The notes beneath the pieces are model-generated. The model was given only the letters and a program-made list of their open reading frames with translations, was not told the DNA's origin and searched no databases. From contig JACDAW010000431.1 in NCBI GenBank assembly GCA_013695245.1, positions 1 through 10,403 of the forward strand: a stretch of 10,403 nucleotides of DNA, written 5' to 3'. This document shows, in pieces, positions 1 to 6,577 of the stretch; positions within the stretch are counted from its first letter, which is position 1; each line of letters begins with the position of its first letter. The DNA comes from Pyrinomonadaceae bacterium (GTDB lineage: Bacteria > Acidobacteriota > Blastocatellia > Pyrinomonadales > Pyrinomonadaceae). The translations under genes were made by a program, and so were the position numbers.

Positions 1-286
1 ACGAGGGCGCGGATAAACTCAAACCGCGCGTGTAGAAGCTCGCCATGCGCGTGCCGCCGTCGTAAAACACGCGCTCGATCCACGGCAAAAGACTTTTACC
101 CGTGTTCGGATCGCGCGTGCGGACGAAGCGCTCGACGGTGTCGGGAGGCAGTCCGTCAACTTTGATGATCACGACGCGCTTCGCCTGCGCGAACGAAACG
201 GATTGCGCGGCGAAGATCATGGCGCAAGCGATTACTGCCGACTTAGCAAGATGCGAAATCTGAATGATTATTCTTCGGCTTGGCAT
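1..286 (-). CDS. Secreted alkaline phosphatase / phosphodiesterase-superfamily protein, N-terminal fragment
   Basis: Partial gene: it begins with ATG at 286 and runs off the left edge after 95 codons. Residues 1-34 look like a signal peptide (basic start PSRR, hydrophobic core, SFAQA cleavage region), so the product should act outside the cytoplasm. The mature part begins KRVVIIKVDGLPPDTVERF, which fits the first strand and metal-binding Asp (D44) of the alkaline phosphatase / nucleotide pyrophosphatase superfamily. The downstream stretch TRGLSLSAPS (residues 87-95) would carry the Ser or Thr nucleophile of that fold. The family hydrolyses phosphomonoesters, phosphodiesters or related bonds; the substrate cannot be told from this fragment. 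Only a weak GGA-like ribosome site precedes the ATG. The gene is divergent from the secreted phosphatase at 639. Family assignment is moderately sure; the catalytic C-terminal part is not visible. Confidence 0.7.
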   Translation of the reverse strand, partial: MPSRRIIIQISHLAKSAVIACAMIFAAQSVSFAQAKRVVIIKVDGLPPDTVERFVRTRDPNTGKSLLPWIERVFYDGGTRMASFYTRGLSLSAPS

Positions 287-638
287 GTTCCGTTGCTATT
301 TGCTTACTTTAACGATTCTGATTGTTCTACACGAGTTTAGATAAATACAGGATTAACAGATTTAAATACTGTGGTGCGGGCGGAGACGACAAAATTCAGT
401 TTTGCTTAAACCGATGGTCTAACTCTTATTCCTCGCGGATGCGTTCGAGTTGCGCCTGACAACCTTGTTGTCTTGAATCTGCATCTATATACCGGATTAG
501 AGCGGGTAATTTCGACCTGCCAATTTTTCCCGATTTTTTTACGTTATGCGCTCGTTAACTTCGCAAAAACAACTTCGTGCGTTCGTCTCCTTTTAGGCTT
601 TAAGCCTTTAGCCGTCCATTCCAAACAGGAGAACTTTT
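287..638. other. Divergent intergenic region
   Basis: These 352 bases separate two divergent genes for exported phosphatase-like proteins and probably hold both promoters. It is AT-richer than its flanks. I see one possible plus-strand promoter (465-493) and a short hairpin, AGGCTT-T-AAGCCT, at 595-607, about 20 bases before the ribosome site of the plus-strand gene. No convincing coding sequence: the 100-codon open frame starting at 473 has no family-like sequence and runs into the start of the real gene in another frame. Confidence 0.5.
465..493 (+). promoter_or_regulatory. Possible sigma70-type promoter for the secreted phosphatase
   Basis: TTGTTG (465-470) and TATACC (488-493) are separated by 17 bases, the preferred spacing. 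Transcription from here would give a leader of about 140 bases before the gene at 639. This is a consensus match only; chance matches are common in AT-rich DNA. Confidence 0.25.
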
Positions 639-1295
639 GTGATGATGCTGACACAATACAATCAAAAAACTTTCCGCAACATACTAGGGGCAATAGCCTT
701 CATTTTTGCGTTGGCGGTGATGGCGTCGGCGCAAGAGGCCGCTGCCCGAAGCGCGATAGCGAACATCGGGATTGAAAATTTCGGGCAGATGGATGAACGC
801 TTCTATCGGGGTGCGCAACCGAAGACGAAAGATGATTTCAAGGCCCTCGCCGATCTCGGCATAAGGACAGTGATCGATCTTCGTGACGATCCGATGAAGT
901 ATGAGCGGCCGATGGTCGAATCTTTAGGGATGCGTTACGTTCACATCCCGATGGTGTCAAAGAAGTATCCGACGGAAGAAGTTGTGCAAACGTTTTTGCG
1001 TGTTGTGAATGATCCTGCGACCGGCAAGTTCTTCGTCCACTGCGCGGGCGGGCGGCACCGCACGGGTGCGATGGGCGCCGTCTATCGCTACAATTTCTAC
1101 CATTGGAGTTTTGATCAGGTGTACACAGAAATGAAGATATACGATTTTTACACGAGATGGGGACACGAGAACTTTAAGACTTTCGTTGAAGACTACTACG
1201 CCCGTATGCAGGCGAGCGGAGGAGCTAATCACGCGGCAATAATCACGCCGCCGCTAAACACCGCCCCGACTCGAAGTGAACAACGAAAGCGTTAA
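639..1295 (+). CDS. Secreted tyrosine / dual-specificity-type protein phosphatase
   Basis: A 218-residue exported protein of the Cys-based phosphatase superfamily. Residues 1-31 form a signal peptide (hydrophobic ILGAIAFIFALAVM, then ASA before QEAA). The domain follows: FYRGAQP (55-61), the usual entry motif of DSP-like phosphatases, GIRTVIDLRDD (74-84), and the P-loop HCAGGRHRTGA (134-144), with nucleophile Cys135 and phosphate-binding Arg141 in the CX5R pattern. The key residues are intact, so it is probably active. The family forms a cysteinyl-phosphate intermediate; the substrate could be phosphotyrosine, phosphoinositides or small phosphates in the periplasm. AGGAG at 627-631 lies 7 bases from GTG 639 and 10 from ATG 642, so either could be the start; a third ATG follows at 645. 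It stands alone and is closed by the hairpin at 1320-1351. Confidence 0.88.
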   Translation: MMMLTQYNQKTFRNILGAIAFIFALAVMASAQEAAARSAIANIGIENFGQMDERFYRGAQPKTKDDFKALADLGIRTVIDLRDDPMKYERPMVESLGMRYVHIPMVSKKYPTEEVVQTFLRVVNDPATGKFFVHCAGGRHRTGAMGAVYRYNFYHWSFDQVYTEMKIYDFYTRWGHENFKTFVEDYYARMQASGGANHAAIITPPLNTAPTRSEQRKR

Positions 1296-1319
1296 AGCGA
1301 ATTTTGTTTTTGCTAATTG

Positions 1320-1351
1320 AGAAAGCCGCTCACAAATCAGAGCGGCTTTCT
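1320..1351. terminator. Strong hairpin, probable bidirectional terminator
   Basis: AGAAAGCCGCTC (1320-1331) pairs perfectly with GAGCGGCTTTCT (1340-1351) around an 8-base loop. The 12-bp stem lies 25 bases after the stop of the plus-strand phosphatase and 36 bases after the stop of the minus-strand DUF4956 gene, where two convergent genes meet. The T-run after the stem is short in both directions (TT, or TCTC), so strength as an intrinsic terminator relies on the stem. Confidence 0.75.
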
Positions 1352-1386
1352 TGCTTCCATCCTGTTGATCTGAAATAGATTTTGTC

Positions 1387-2301
1387 CTACCTATAAAGGT
1401 AAGTGTTGCTCTCCTTCTGCTCCCATTCGATGCTGTCTATGTTCTCCGAATCTGCCGAGAGTATTTCCTCGCTCAGCCGATCCGTGTTCGTTACAGCTCT
1501 CAAATTCACGTAATAGACGATCTTCCCTAGCGGATCATCTTCGTCCTCGCGGTTCAACTCGCGTAGCTCCGAATTCAAGCGATGCCGGATGAATATCTGC
1601 TTCAGCGCCTCGTGAGTCCGGTCAACGTTACGCGTCTCCACGCAAATCTCCATCGGGCGGAAGACTTGCGCGGGTTCAAATACTTCCAGTGTCCAGAGCG
1701 TAATGAGCACGAAGAGGGTGAGAATAACCGCCACCTGCCAGCGACCGACGCCCGTCGCTAACCCGATGCCGAGGCAGATCAGAAGGACGGTGATCTCTTT
1801 CGGGTCGCGGATGTTCGTGCGGAAGTTAACGAGCGAGGCGGCGGCGAAGATGCCAAAGGCGCGCGCCGTGCTGTCGCCCACAATAATCATCATCGCTGCC
1901 GTCACAACGGCCAGCAGTATTTGCGTCTGCGCAACGTAAGGGTTACGCATCGTGCCCATCATGCGACGACGCGGACGAAGCGCGAGGAGCGTTGACAGAA
2001 ACGCGGCGAGCGCGAACCTGAGAGTGACTTTCGCGGCCGATGCCGTCCAACTGTCTTCGGAGGCGGCCGTGCCGGAGTCTTCAGTTCCGAAAATTTCGGA
2101 TATGACACTCCGGCCGCCGCTTTCCTTTTTTTGCGCGTTTGCCTCACCGTTCTCAGTAGTTCCCGTTGCCGCCGGTGAAGCGTTTGTATTCGCGCCGGGC
2201 GATGGCTGGTTAAGCTGGATGTAAGAAACCAGCCCGCTCGCAATCATGACGAAGAGGAAAGTCGCCATGAGGACGATGGTCTGCCTGTGTTCCTGCTTCA
2301 C
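1387..2301 (-). CDS. DUF4956-type membrane protein with N-terminal extension
   Basis: A 304-residue membrane protein of unknown function. One membrane segment near residues 9-28 is followed by a polar, Ala/Ser/Thr/Glu-rich linker (about 32-86). Then comes a cluster of four or five hydrophobic segments (about 90-108, 125-142, 147-159, 170-186, 189-207). The stretch ARAFGIFAAASLVNFRTNIR (146-165), continuing DPKE, matches the conserved core I know from DUF4956. The last 90 residues are soluble and resemble the alpha/beta C-terminal domain of MgtC-like proteins. DUF4956 genes are often neighbours of VTC-type polyphosphate polymerases; here the neighbour is PPK1, so a role in polyphosphate at the membrane is a reasonable guess. 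Start: GGAGG at 2308-2312 is 6 bases from GTG 2301 but only 3 from GTG 2304, so I chose 2301; 2304 adds one residue. Last gene of the probable ppk1 operon. Confidence 0.82.
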   Translation of the reverse strand: MKQEHRQTIVLMATFLFVMIASGLVSYIQLNQPSPGANTNASPAATGTTENGEANAQKKESGGRSVISEIFGTEDSGTAASEDSWTASAAKVTLRFALAAFLSTLLALRPRRRMMGTMRNPYVAQTQILLAVVTAAMMIIVGDSTARAFGIFAAASLVNFRTNIRDPKEITVLLICLGIGLATGVGRWQVAVILTLFVLITLWTLEVFEPAQVFRPMEICVETRNVDRTHEALKQIFIRHRLNSELRELNREDEDDPLGKIVYYVNLRAVTNTDRLSEEILSADSENIDSIEWEQKESNTYLYR

Positions 2302-2307
2302 CACTCA

Positions 2308-2312
2308 CCTCC
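2308..2312 (-). promoter_or_regulatory. Ribosome binding site deciding the DUF4956 start
   Basis: GGAGG on the minus strand. Two tandem GTG codons follow at 2304 and 2301; the 6-base spacing favours 2301. Confidence 0.7.
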
Positions 2313-2337
2313 AATTCTTAATAGGCCGCACACGGCA

Positions 2338-2358
2338 CGCAAGCTCCTAAAACTTGCG
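2338..2358 (-). other. Small intercistronic hairpin
   Basis: CGCAAG (2338-2343) can pair with CTTGCG (2353-2358) around a 9-base loop, in the gap of about 90 bases between the exported kinase-like protein and the DUF4956 gene. There is no T-run, so it is not a clear terminator; it may affect message processing or may be chance. Confidence 0.3.
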
Positions 2359-2391
2359 AACGAGCGACAATCGAAAACAGCATCTTCTCTT

Positions 2392-3345
2392 CTAACCGCG
2401 TATATTGACGAGCTGATTAATTTTCGCCCGAACTGCCCCGCTCAATATCTGTATTTCTTCCGGCGTATAGTTGGCCGAGCGGAAAGCGTCGTTGAGTTGC
2501 CTGTCGCTTAGGCGCGAGAGCAAGCCGCCGATCCATCTCGCCTGCTCGACGGTGATGTTACCGAAAATGCCAGAGTTCTTGCCGCTGTAAGCTAAACGCA
2601 CCCGGCCGCCTTTCGTGCCTTCGACGAACTTGGTCTTGGCGTAATCATCCGGCCGATTGCGCGTGTGTGAGAGAAAGCTTCCGGTCTTGCCGAAGGTCGC
2701 GCCGAGATCGCTGACGACATAGTGAAGTTCGCTGCGCCCGCTCTCGCCGTTAGCGACGTAGAGCACCTTATTGTTTTCATCCTTCAAATCCCAATTGTTG
2801 AGGAGAGACATCATCACGATTAACCCTTGAAGCTCTCGCGTTCCTGTGAAGGGGTTGCTCCTCCACGACCACGGATCAAGACGCTTTACGTCTTCGGGTC
2901 GCGCCTCAAACTTGACGTTGGCGAAACCGTTTCCCTCGCACCGCTTCACCCTGTCGGCGGGCGGCTCCGGCGCGCCCTCGATCTTGACGCACGGAACAAG
3001 ATAATTGACCTCGGTCATATAACCTACGGCCCATACAAGGCGCGAGGCGGCGGTTTCCGTCTGCGCCTCGTTGTCGAGTTTCGTCTGCCAAATTTTTCCT
3101 GAGCCGTCGCGCACGCGGTACTTAATCGAGTGGCCAGCGGGGTCGTCCCTAATGAAAGTGACGCGAGAGAGATCGGGCTGCATTTCCGCGCCGCCCGATC
3201 CGAGGTAGAGATCGCGCGACCCAATGTCTGTCGGCTCGCGCCACATGACGGGCGTGCCCTCCGGCTTCTGCTTTTTCTGAAACGGCAGGGCGGTGGTCGA
3301 AAGGCTTAGCAGAAGCGTGATTGATAAAATGATTCGTTTGCGCAT
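2392..3345 (-). CDS. Exported protein of unknown family with kinase-like residue pattern
   Basis: A 317-residue protein that I cannot assign to a named family. Residues 1-22 form a signal peptide (MRKR, then a Leu/Ser-rich core), so it should be periplasmic or surface located. Several stretches together resemble the HipA / FAM20 / PI3-kinase-like fold: IKYRVRDGSGKIWQTKL (74-90) with a possible nucleotide-binding Lys89; EAQTETAASRLVWAVGY (93-109) with a possible partner Glu97; LLNNWDLKDENN (181-192), like a catalytic loop with Asp186 and Asn191/192; and VVSDLGATFGK (210-220), where Asp213 sits like a DFG-type metal-binding Asp. Two Cys, 119 and 136, could pair. The C-terminal part is helical and polar. 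The kinase reading is inference. Start: AGGAGA at 3352-3357 lies 6 bases before ATG 3345; the upstream in-frame GTG at 3360 overlaps that site and is unlikely. It follows ppk1 by 53 bases. Confidence 0.8.
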   Translation of the reverse strand: MRKRIILSITLLLSLSTTALPFQKKQKPEGTPVMWREPTDIGSRDLYLGSGGAEMQPDLSRVTFIRDDPAGHSIKYRVRDGSGKIWQTKLDNEAQTETAASRLVWAVGYMTEVNYLVPCVKIEGAPEPPADRVKRCEGNGFANVKFEARPEDVKRLDPWSWRSNPFTGTRELQGLIVMMSLLNNWDLKDENNKVLYVANGESGRSELHYVVSDLGATFGKTGSFLSHTRNRPDDYAKTKFVEGTKGGRVRLAYSGKNSGIFGNITVEQARWIGGLLSRLSDRQLNDAFRSANYTPEEIQILSGAVRAKINQLVNIRG

Positions 3346-3351
3346 AGTTGT

Positions 3352-3357
3352 TCTCCT
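3352..3357 (-). promoter_or_regulatory. Ribosome binding site deciding the start of the exported kinase-like protein
   Basis: AGGAGA on the minus strand, 6 bases before ATG 3345. It excludes the longer reading from GTG 3360, whose first codons would overlap this site. Confidence 0.75.
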
Positions 3358-3398
3358 CACATACTCAGTAATACCCTCTTAAGGGGAAGTGTTAAGGG

Positions 3399-5564
3399 TT
3401 AAAGACTCGTGTCGCCTGCAAAGTGCAATTGACTGTCGAAATTCTCCTCGCCGGGCGCGCGCGGCACGCGCTCATAAGCGCCTTCCGAATTTAAGACGCG
3501 CGCCTTCACGTTATCGCGCATGTAGGCGGCGAGCACCACGTCTTTCAGATAACTCTTCAAATGCGAATCAAGAACTGGCGTAACGACTTCAACGCGACGA
3601 TCAAAGTTACGTCGCATCCAATCCGCAGAACCGATGTAAACTTCTTCGTCGCCGCCGTTCGCAAAGTAGAAGATGCGAGAGTGTTCGAGAAAGCGCCCGA
3701 CGACGCTCCTGACATTGATCGTCTCGGAAAGACCGGGAACGCCGGGACGCAACATGCAGGAGCCGCGCACGATGAGATCGATCTCAACCCCGGCTTGCGA
3801 AGCACCGTAAAGCGCGGCGATTATTTCTAAGTCGGTCAGGCGATTGGTTTTCGCCACGATACGCGCCCGACGGCCGGCCCGCGCGTGAGCCGTTTCGCGT
3901 TCGACGAGCTGGAGCATCCGCGCGCGCAGATTTACCGGCGCGACGAGCAGACGGCTGTATTCCTTCTGCCGGGAAAATCCCGTCAAGAAGTTGAACAAAT
4001 CCGTCGCGTCGTCGCCGATCTGCGAATCGGCCGTGAGCAGACCAAAGTCCGTATAGACTTTCGATGTCGTGGGGTTGTAGTTACCTGTGGCAATATGCAC
4101 ATAGGTTTGAAGCCCGTGACTCTCGCGGCGCACAACGAGCGCCACCTTGCAGTGTGTCTTGTATCCTGCAACTCCATGCACGACATGAACGCCGGACTCG
4201 GCGAGGCGTTCAGCCCATTCAATGTTTCTCTCCTCATCGAAGCGCGCTTTGATCTCGACCACGGCCGTTACTTGTTTGCCCGCCTCGCTCGCCTCGATTA
4301 AAGCCTGCGGTATCGGTGAATCTTGACCCGTGCGGTAGAGGCACATCTTGATCGCCACCACATCACGGTCTTTCGCCGCCGCGTAGATGAAGTCCGTCAC
4401 GGTAGTGTAGGAAGTGTAAGGATGATGAAGCAAGATGTCGCGCTTCTTAAGCAAATCAAAAAAGGATTTCTTCTTACCGAGCGAGGCTGGCACAATCGCT
4501 TCTAACGGCTCATCCTTTAAATCACCTCTATCTAAATCATAAAGACTCATCAAATCGGCCGCGTCGAGCACCTCGCCCATCGCGTACACATCGTTCGCCG
4601 TGAGATTAAGAGAATCGGTTAAATACTCGATCATCTCACGCGGCATCGTCGGCGGAACTTCGAGGCGGACGGGCATCCCGAAACGGCGTTCGCGCAGCGA
4701 CTCCTTTACCAACCGTAAAAGATCGGCCGCCTGATCCTCCCTGATCTCCACGTCGGCATCGCGCGTGACGCGGAACACGTGACTCTCGCTGACGCGCATC
4801 CTTGGAAATAATGTATGAAGGTGAGCCTCGATTACCTCTTCGATGAGCGTAAATTTTCCTCCTTTATCGCCTACCGGAATCAGACGCGGAAGCTGTGGAG
4901 GAATTCTGATATGCACGAATCTGGCTTCGGGGCTGCCGATTAACGATCTCGTGATCCCGTGCTCCGGGATCGGCTCAACCGTCAGCACGATGTTGAGACA
5001 GAGTCCGGGAATGTAAGGAAAAGGCTGCGCCGAATTGACGGCGAGCGGTGTCAGTATAGGGAAAATGTTTTTGGAAAAGTAATCAGCGAGCCTTCGCTTT
5101 TCGGCGACGGAGAGCGAACTGTAAGCGGCGATGCGAACGCCGCGCGCTTCGAGTCCGGGCAGCACTTCATCGCGCAGGCAGCGCGCCGCTTCGTCGAACA
5201 TCGGCAGCAGACGCTCTCTGAGTATGCTCAACTGCTCGGCGGGCATCAACTCGCCGGGCGTCAGACCAATATCCTTGCAGCCTTCCACTTCCTTTAGTCC
5301 TGAAACACGCACCATAAAGAACTCGTCCAAGTTGCTTGAGAAGACGGACAGAAACTTTAGCCGTTCGAGCAACGGCAAAGAATCGTCGAGCGCCTCTTCG
5401 AGCACGCGCCGGAAGAATTCCAACTGGCTCAAGTCGCGGTTAAAGACACACCAAGCGAGCAAGTGTTTCGCGTCCGGTGGTAACTCGAAGGAAGGCGCCG
5501 GAGGACTGTTTTCCGCAACTTCGCGCTCATCCTTCAGCAGGTAATGATTTAGCGGCGTTGTCAT
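3399..5564 (-). CDS. ppk1: Polyphosphate kinase PPK1
   Basis: This enzyme reversibly transfers the ATP gamma-phosphate to a growing inorganic polyphosphate chain through a phospho-His intermediate, typically at the inner face of the membrane. The 721 residues are normal for the family (E. coli has 688). The N-terminal helical domain starts near FNRDLSQLEFFRRVLEEAL (41-59) and includes FSSNLDEFFMVRVSGL (75-90); the head domain covers roughly 140-330; two phospholipase-D-like C-terminal domains follow. Key residues are visible: HHPYTSY (380-386), Arg411 (CLYRTG) and Arg441 (IKARFDEE) for metal and phosphate, the nucleophile His471 in GYKTHCK, His490 in VHIATGNYNPTTSKVYTDFG, and His628 in LEHSRIFYF. 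Phe51 stands where E. coli has Asn45. ATG 5564 has only a weak AAG-type ribosome site and is preceded by a palindrome at 5574-5585. It probably leads an operon with the two downstream minus-strand genes. Confidence 0.97.
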   Translation of the reverse strand: MTTPLNHYLLKDEREVAENSPPAPSFELPPDAKHLLAWCVFNRDLSQLEFFRRVLEEALDDSLPLLERLKFLSVFSSNLDEFFMVRVSGLKEVEGCKDIGLTPGELMPAEQLSILRERLLPMFDEAARCLRDEVLPGLEARGVRIAAYSSLSVAEKRRLADYFSKNIFPILTPLAVNSAQPFPYIPGLCLNIVLTVEPIPEHGITRSLIGSPEARFVHIRIPPQLPRLIPVGDKGGKFTLIEEVIEAHLHTLFPRMRVSESHVFRVTRDADVEIREDQAADLLRLVKESLRERRFGMPVRLEVPPTMPREMIEYLTDSLNLTANDVYAMGEVLDAADLMSLYDLDRGDLKDEPLEAIVPASLGKKKSFFDLLKKRDILLHHPYTSYTTVTDFIYAAAKDRDVVAIKMCLYRTGQDSPIPQALIEASEAGKQVTAVVEIKARFDEERNIEWAERLAESGVHVVHGVAGYKTHCKVALVVRRESHGLQTYVHIATGNYNPTTSKVYTDFGLLTADSQIGDDATDLFNFLTGFSRQKEYSRLLVAPVNLRARMLQLVERETAHARAGRRARIVAKTNRLTDLEIIAALYGASQAGVEIDLIVRGSCMLRPGVPGLSETINVRSVVGRFLEHSRIFYFANGGDEEVYIGSADWMRRNFDRRVEVVTPVLDSHLKSYLKDVVLAAYMRDNVKARVLNSEGAYERVPRAPGEENFDSQLHFAGDTSL

Positions 5565-5573
5565 CTACTTGTA

Positions 5574-5585
5574 TGTAAATTTACA
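5574..5585. promoter_or_regulatory. Perfect 12-bp palindrome before ppk1, possible operator
   Basis: TGTAAATTTACA reads the same on both strands and lies 9 bases upstream of the ppk1 ATG, where a dimeric repressor could block transcription or translation initiation. The AT-rich core and half-site TGTAAA resemble many HTH-regulator sites, but I cannot name the regulator. Confidence 0.45.
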
Positions 5586-5666
5586 AAGCTCAACCCGCAG
5601 GACTTCTTGGGATTCATCCTACTAAGAGCTTCCACTACCTTAACGCGAGGTTCGGCGTAATAATGG

Positions 5667-5688
5667 ATCGCTCAGGCGAGCGATTTTT
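5667..5688 (+). terminator. Hairpin with T-run between phosphatase gene and ppk1
   Basis: ATCGCTC (5667-5673) pairs with GAGCGAT (5678-5684) around AGGC and is followed by TTTT. The T-run points to termination on the plus strand, although both flanking genes are on the minus strand. It could stop antisense transcripts, or act more weakly on the minus strand to separate the phosphatase gene (stop at 5758) from ppk1. Confidence 0.5.
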
Positions 5689-5757
5689 GCGAGTCACTAA
5701 TTAACACTGTTGCTCCCGCCTGTGCAAATCGTCAGTGAGCGGAATGCCAAACAAGCG

Positions 5758-6405
5758 TTACGACGGATCGTAAACGCGGCGCGCCGGGACGCTCACAAAT
5801 TCGCCTGTTTCGAGGATGTATGCGGTCAACCGCCCTCCGTACACGCAGCCCGTATCGAGACCGATGGCACGGGGGCCGCGTCGTGGCTCCGGCGCATACC
5901 AGTGCCCGAAGAGCACGATCTTCTCTCCGTTATAAACTTCGTACCACGGCGTGCCCTCGTCGCTTTCGCGGTCAGGCCCAAGCGTGCGCAGTTCCGTTAA
6001 ATCATCCGTTGTCTGCGAATAGAGCGGCACATTCGGGCGAAGGCCTGCGTGTATCACAAGGTGCGTTCCGAGATCAATCATAAACGGCTGCGCATTAAAG
6101 TAAGCCCCGTAACGCTCCTTGTCTGCTTTGAGTTCTTTGTGCGCCTCTCTTTGCCCAGACGTTAATGCGATGTCTTCCCCATTCCAGCGACGGCGCAACG
6201 CCAAATCGTGATTGCCGAGCACGGCCGAGAAACGTTTGTCCGTCATAAATAGTTCGAGCACCTCACGGCTCTTCTCGCCTTTTGCGACGAGATCGCCGAC
6301 GCAAACAACACGGTCGCGCGGCGCGAGACCTACCTCGCTTAGCAAGTCGGTTAACTCGTCGTAGCAGCCGTGAAGGTCTCCGACAACGATTGTGCGCGAC
6401 TTCAT
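5758..6405 (-). CDS. PPP-family metallophosphatase (ApaH/PrpE-like)
   Basis: A 215-residue cytoplasmic phosphatase of the calcineurin-like PPP superfamily. All core motifs are present in order: GDLHGC (9-14; Asp10, His12), GDLVAKG (37-43; Asp38), GNHD (64-67; Asn65, His66), HAG (119-121) and GH (167-168). A C-terminal IGLDTGCVYGGRLTA (181-195), typical of ApaH and PrpE-like enzymes, follows. These bind two metal ions and cut phosphoanhydrides or phosphoesters: diadenosine tetraphosphate, phosphoproteins, RNA 5' ends or, in yeast Ppn2, polyphosphate. It is shorter than E. coli ApaH (about 280) and closer to PrpE-type size. It lies immediately upstream of ppk1 on the same strand, 193 bases away, so a link to phosphoanhydride turnover is plausible; the substrate remains open. 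A GGAGAG ribosome site precedes ATG 6405. Confidence 0.92.
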   Translation of the reverse strand: MKSRTIVVGDLHGCYDELTDLLSEVGLAPRDRVVCVGDLVAKGEKSREVLELFMTDKRFSAVLGNHDLALRRRWNGEDIALTSGQREAHKELKADKERYGAYFNAQPFMIDLGTHLVIHAGLRPNVPLYSQTTDDLTELRTLGPDRESDEGTPWYEVYNGEKIVLFGHWYAPEPRRGPRAIGLDTGCVYGGRLTAYILETGEFVSVPARRVYDPS

Positions 6406-6577
6406 TTCGGCTCTCCGCAGCCGTTACTGTTTGTTGTTCCCTGTTGACCGGACAATATATTTGCCTTGAGATGAAAAACTCTTTTGTTGACGCCGTCAGA
6501 TCATACATCAATTCATTTCTCCGGCGTGACAAAACGTGAAGTTACACTTTTTTCCTCACCTGACTAGCGCGTAAAAC

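Noticed and set aside
473..775. 100-codon open frame before the secreted phosphatase
   Set aside because: No ribosome site or family resemblance, and it overlaps the signal peptide region of the phosphatase in another frame.
3885..4301. 138-codon open frame on the plus strand inside ppk1
   Set aside because: It is antisense to well-conserved PPK1 sequence around its catalytic domain, has no ribosome site and shows no family-like motifs; it reflects the codon bias of the opposite strand.
5131..5544. 137-codon plus-strand open frame opposite the ppk1 N-terminus
   Set aside because: It is Ser/Arg-rich low-complexity sequence lying antisense to conserved PPK1 motifs; a shadow frame.
6406..6577. 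Promoter for the metallophosphatase at an AATATATT stretch
   Set aside because: A -10-like TATATT exists on the minus strand, but no -35 at suitable spacing; it cannot be separated from chance in AT-rich DNA.
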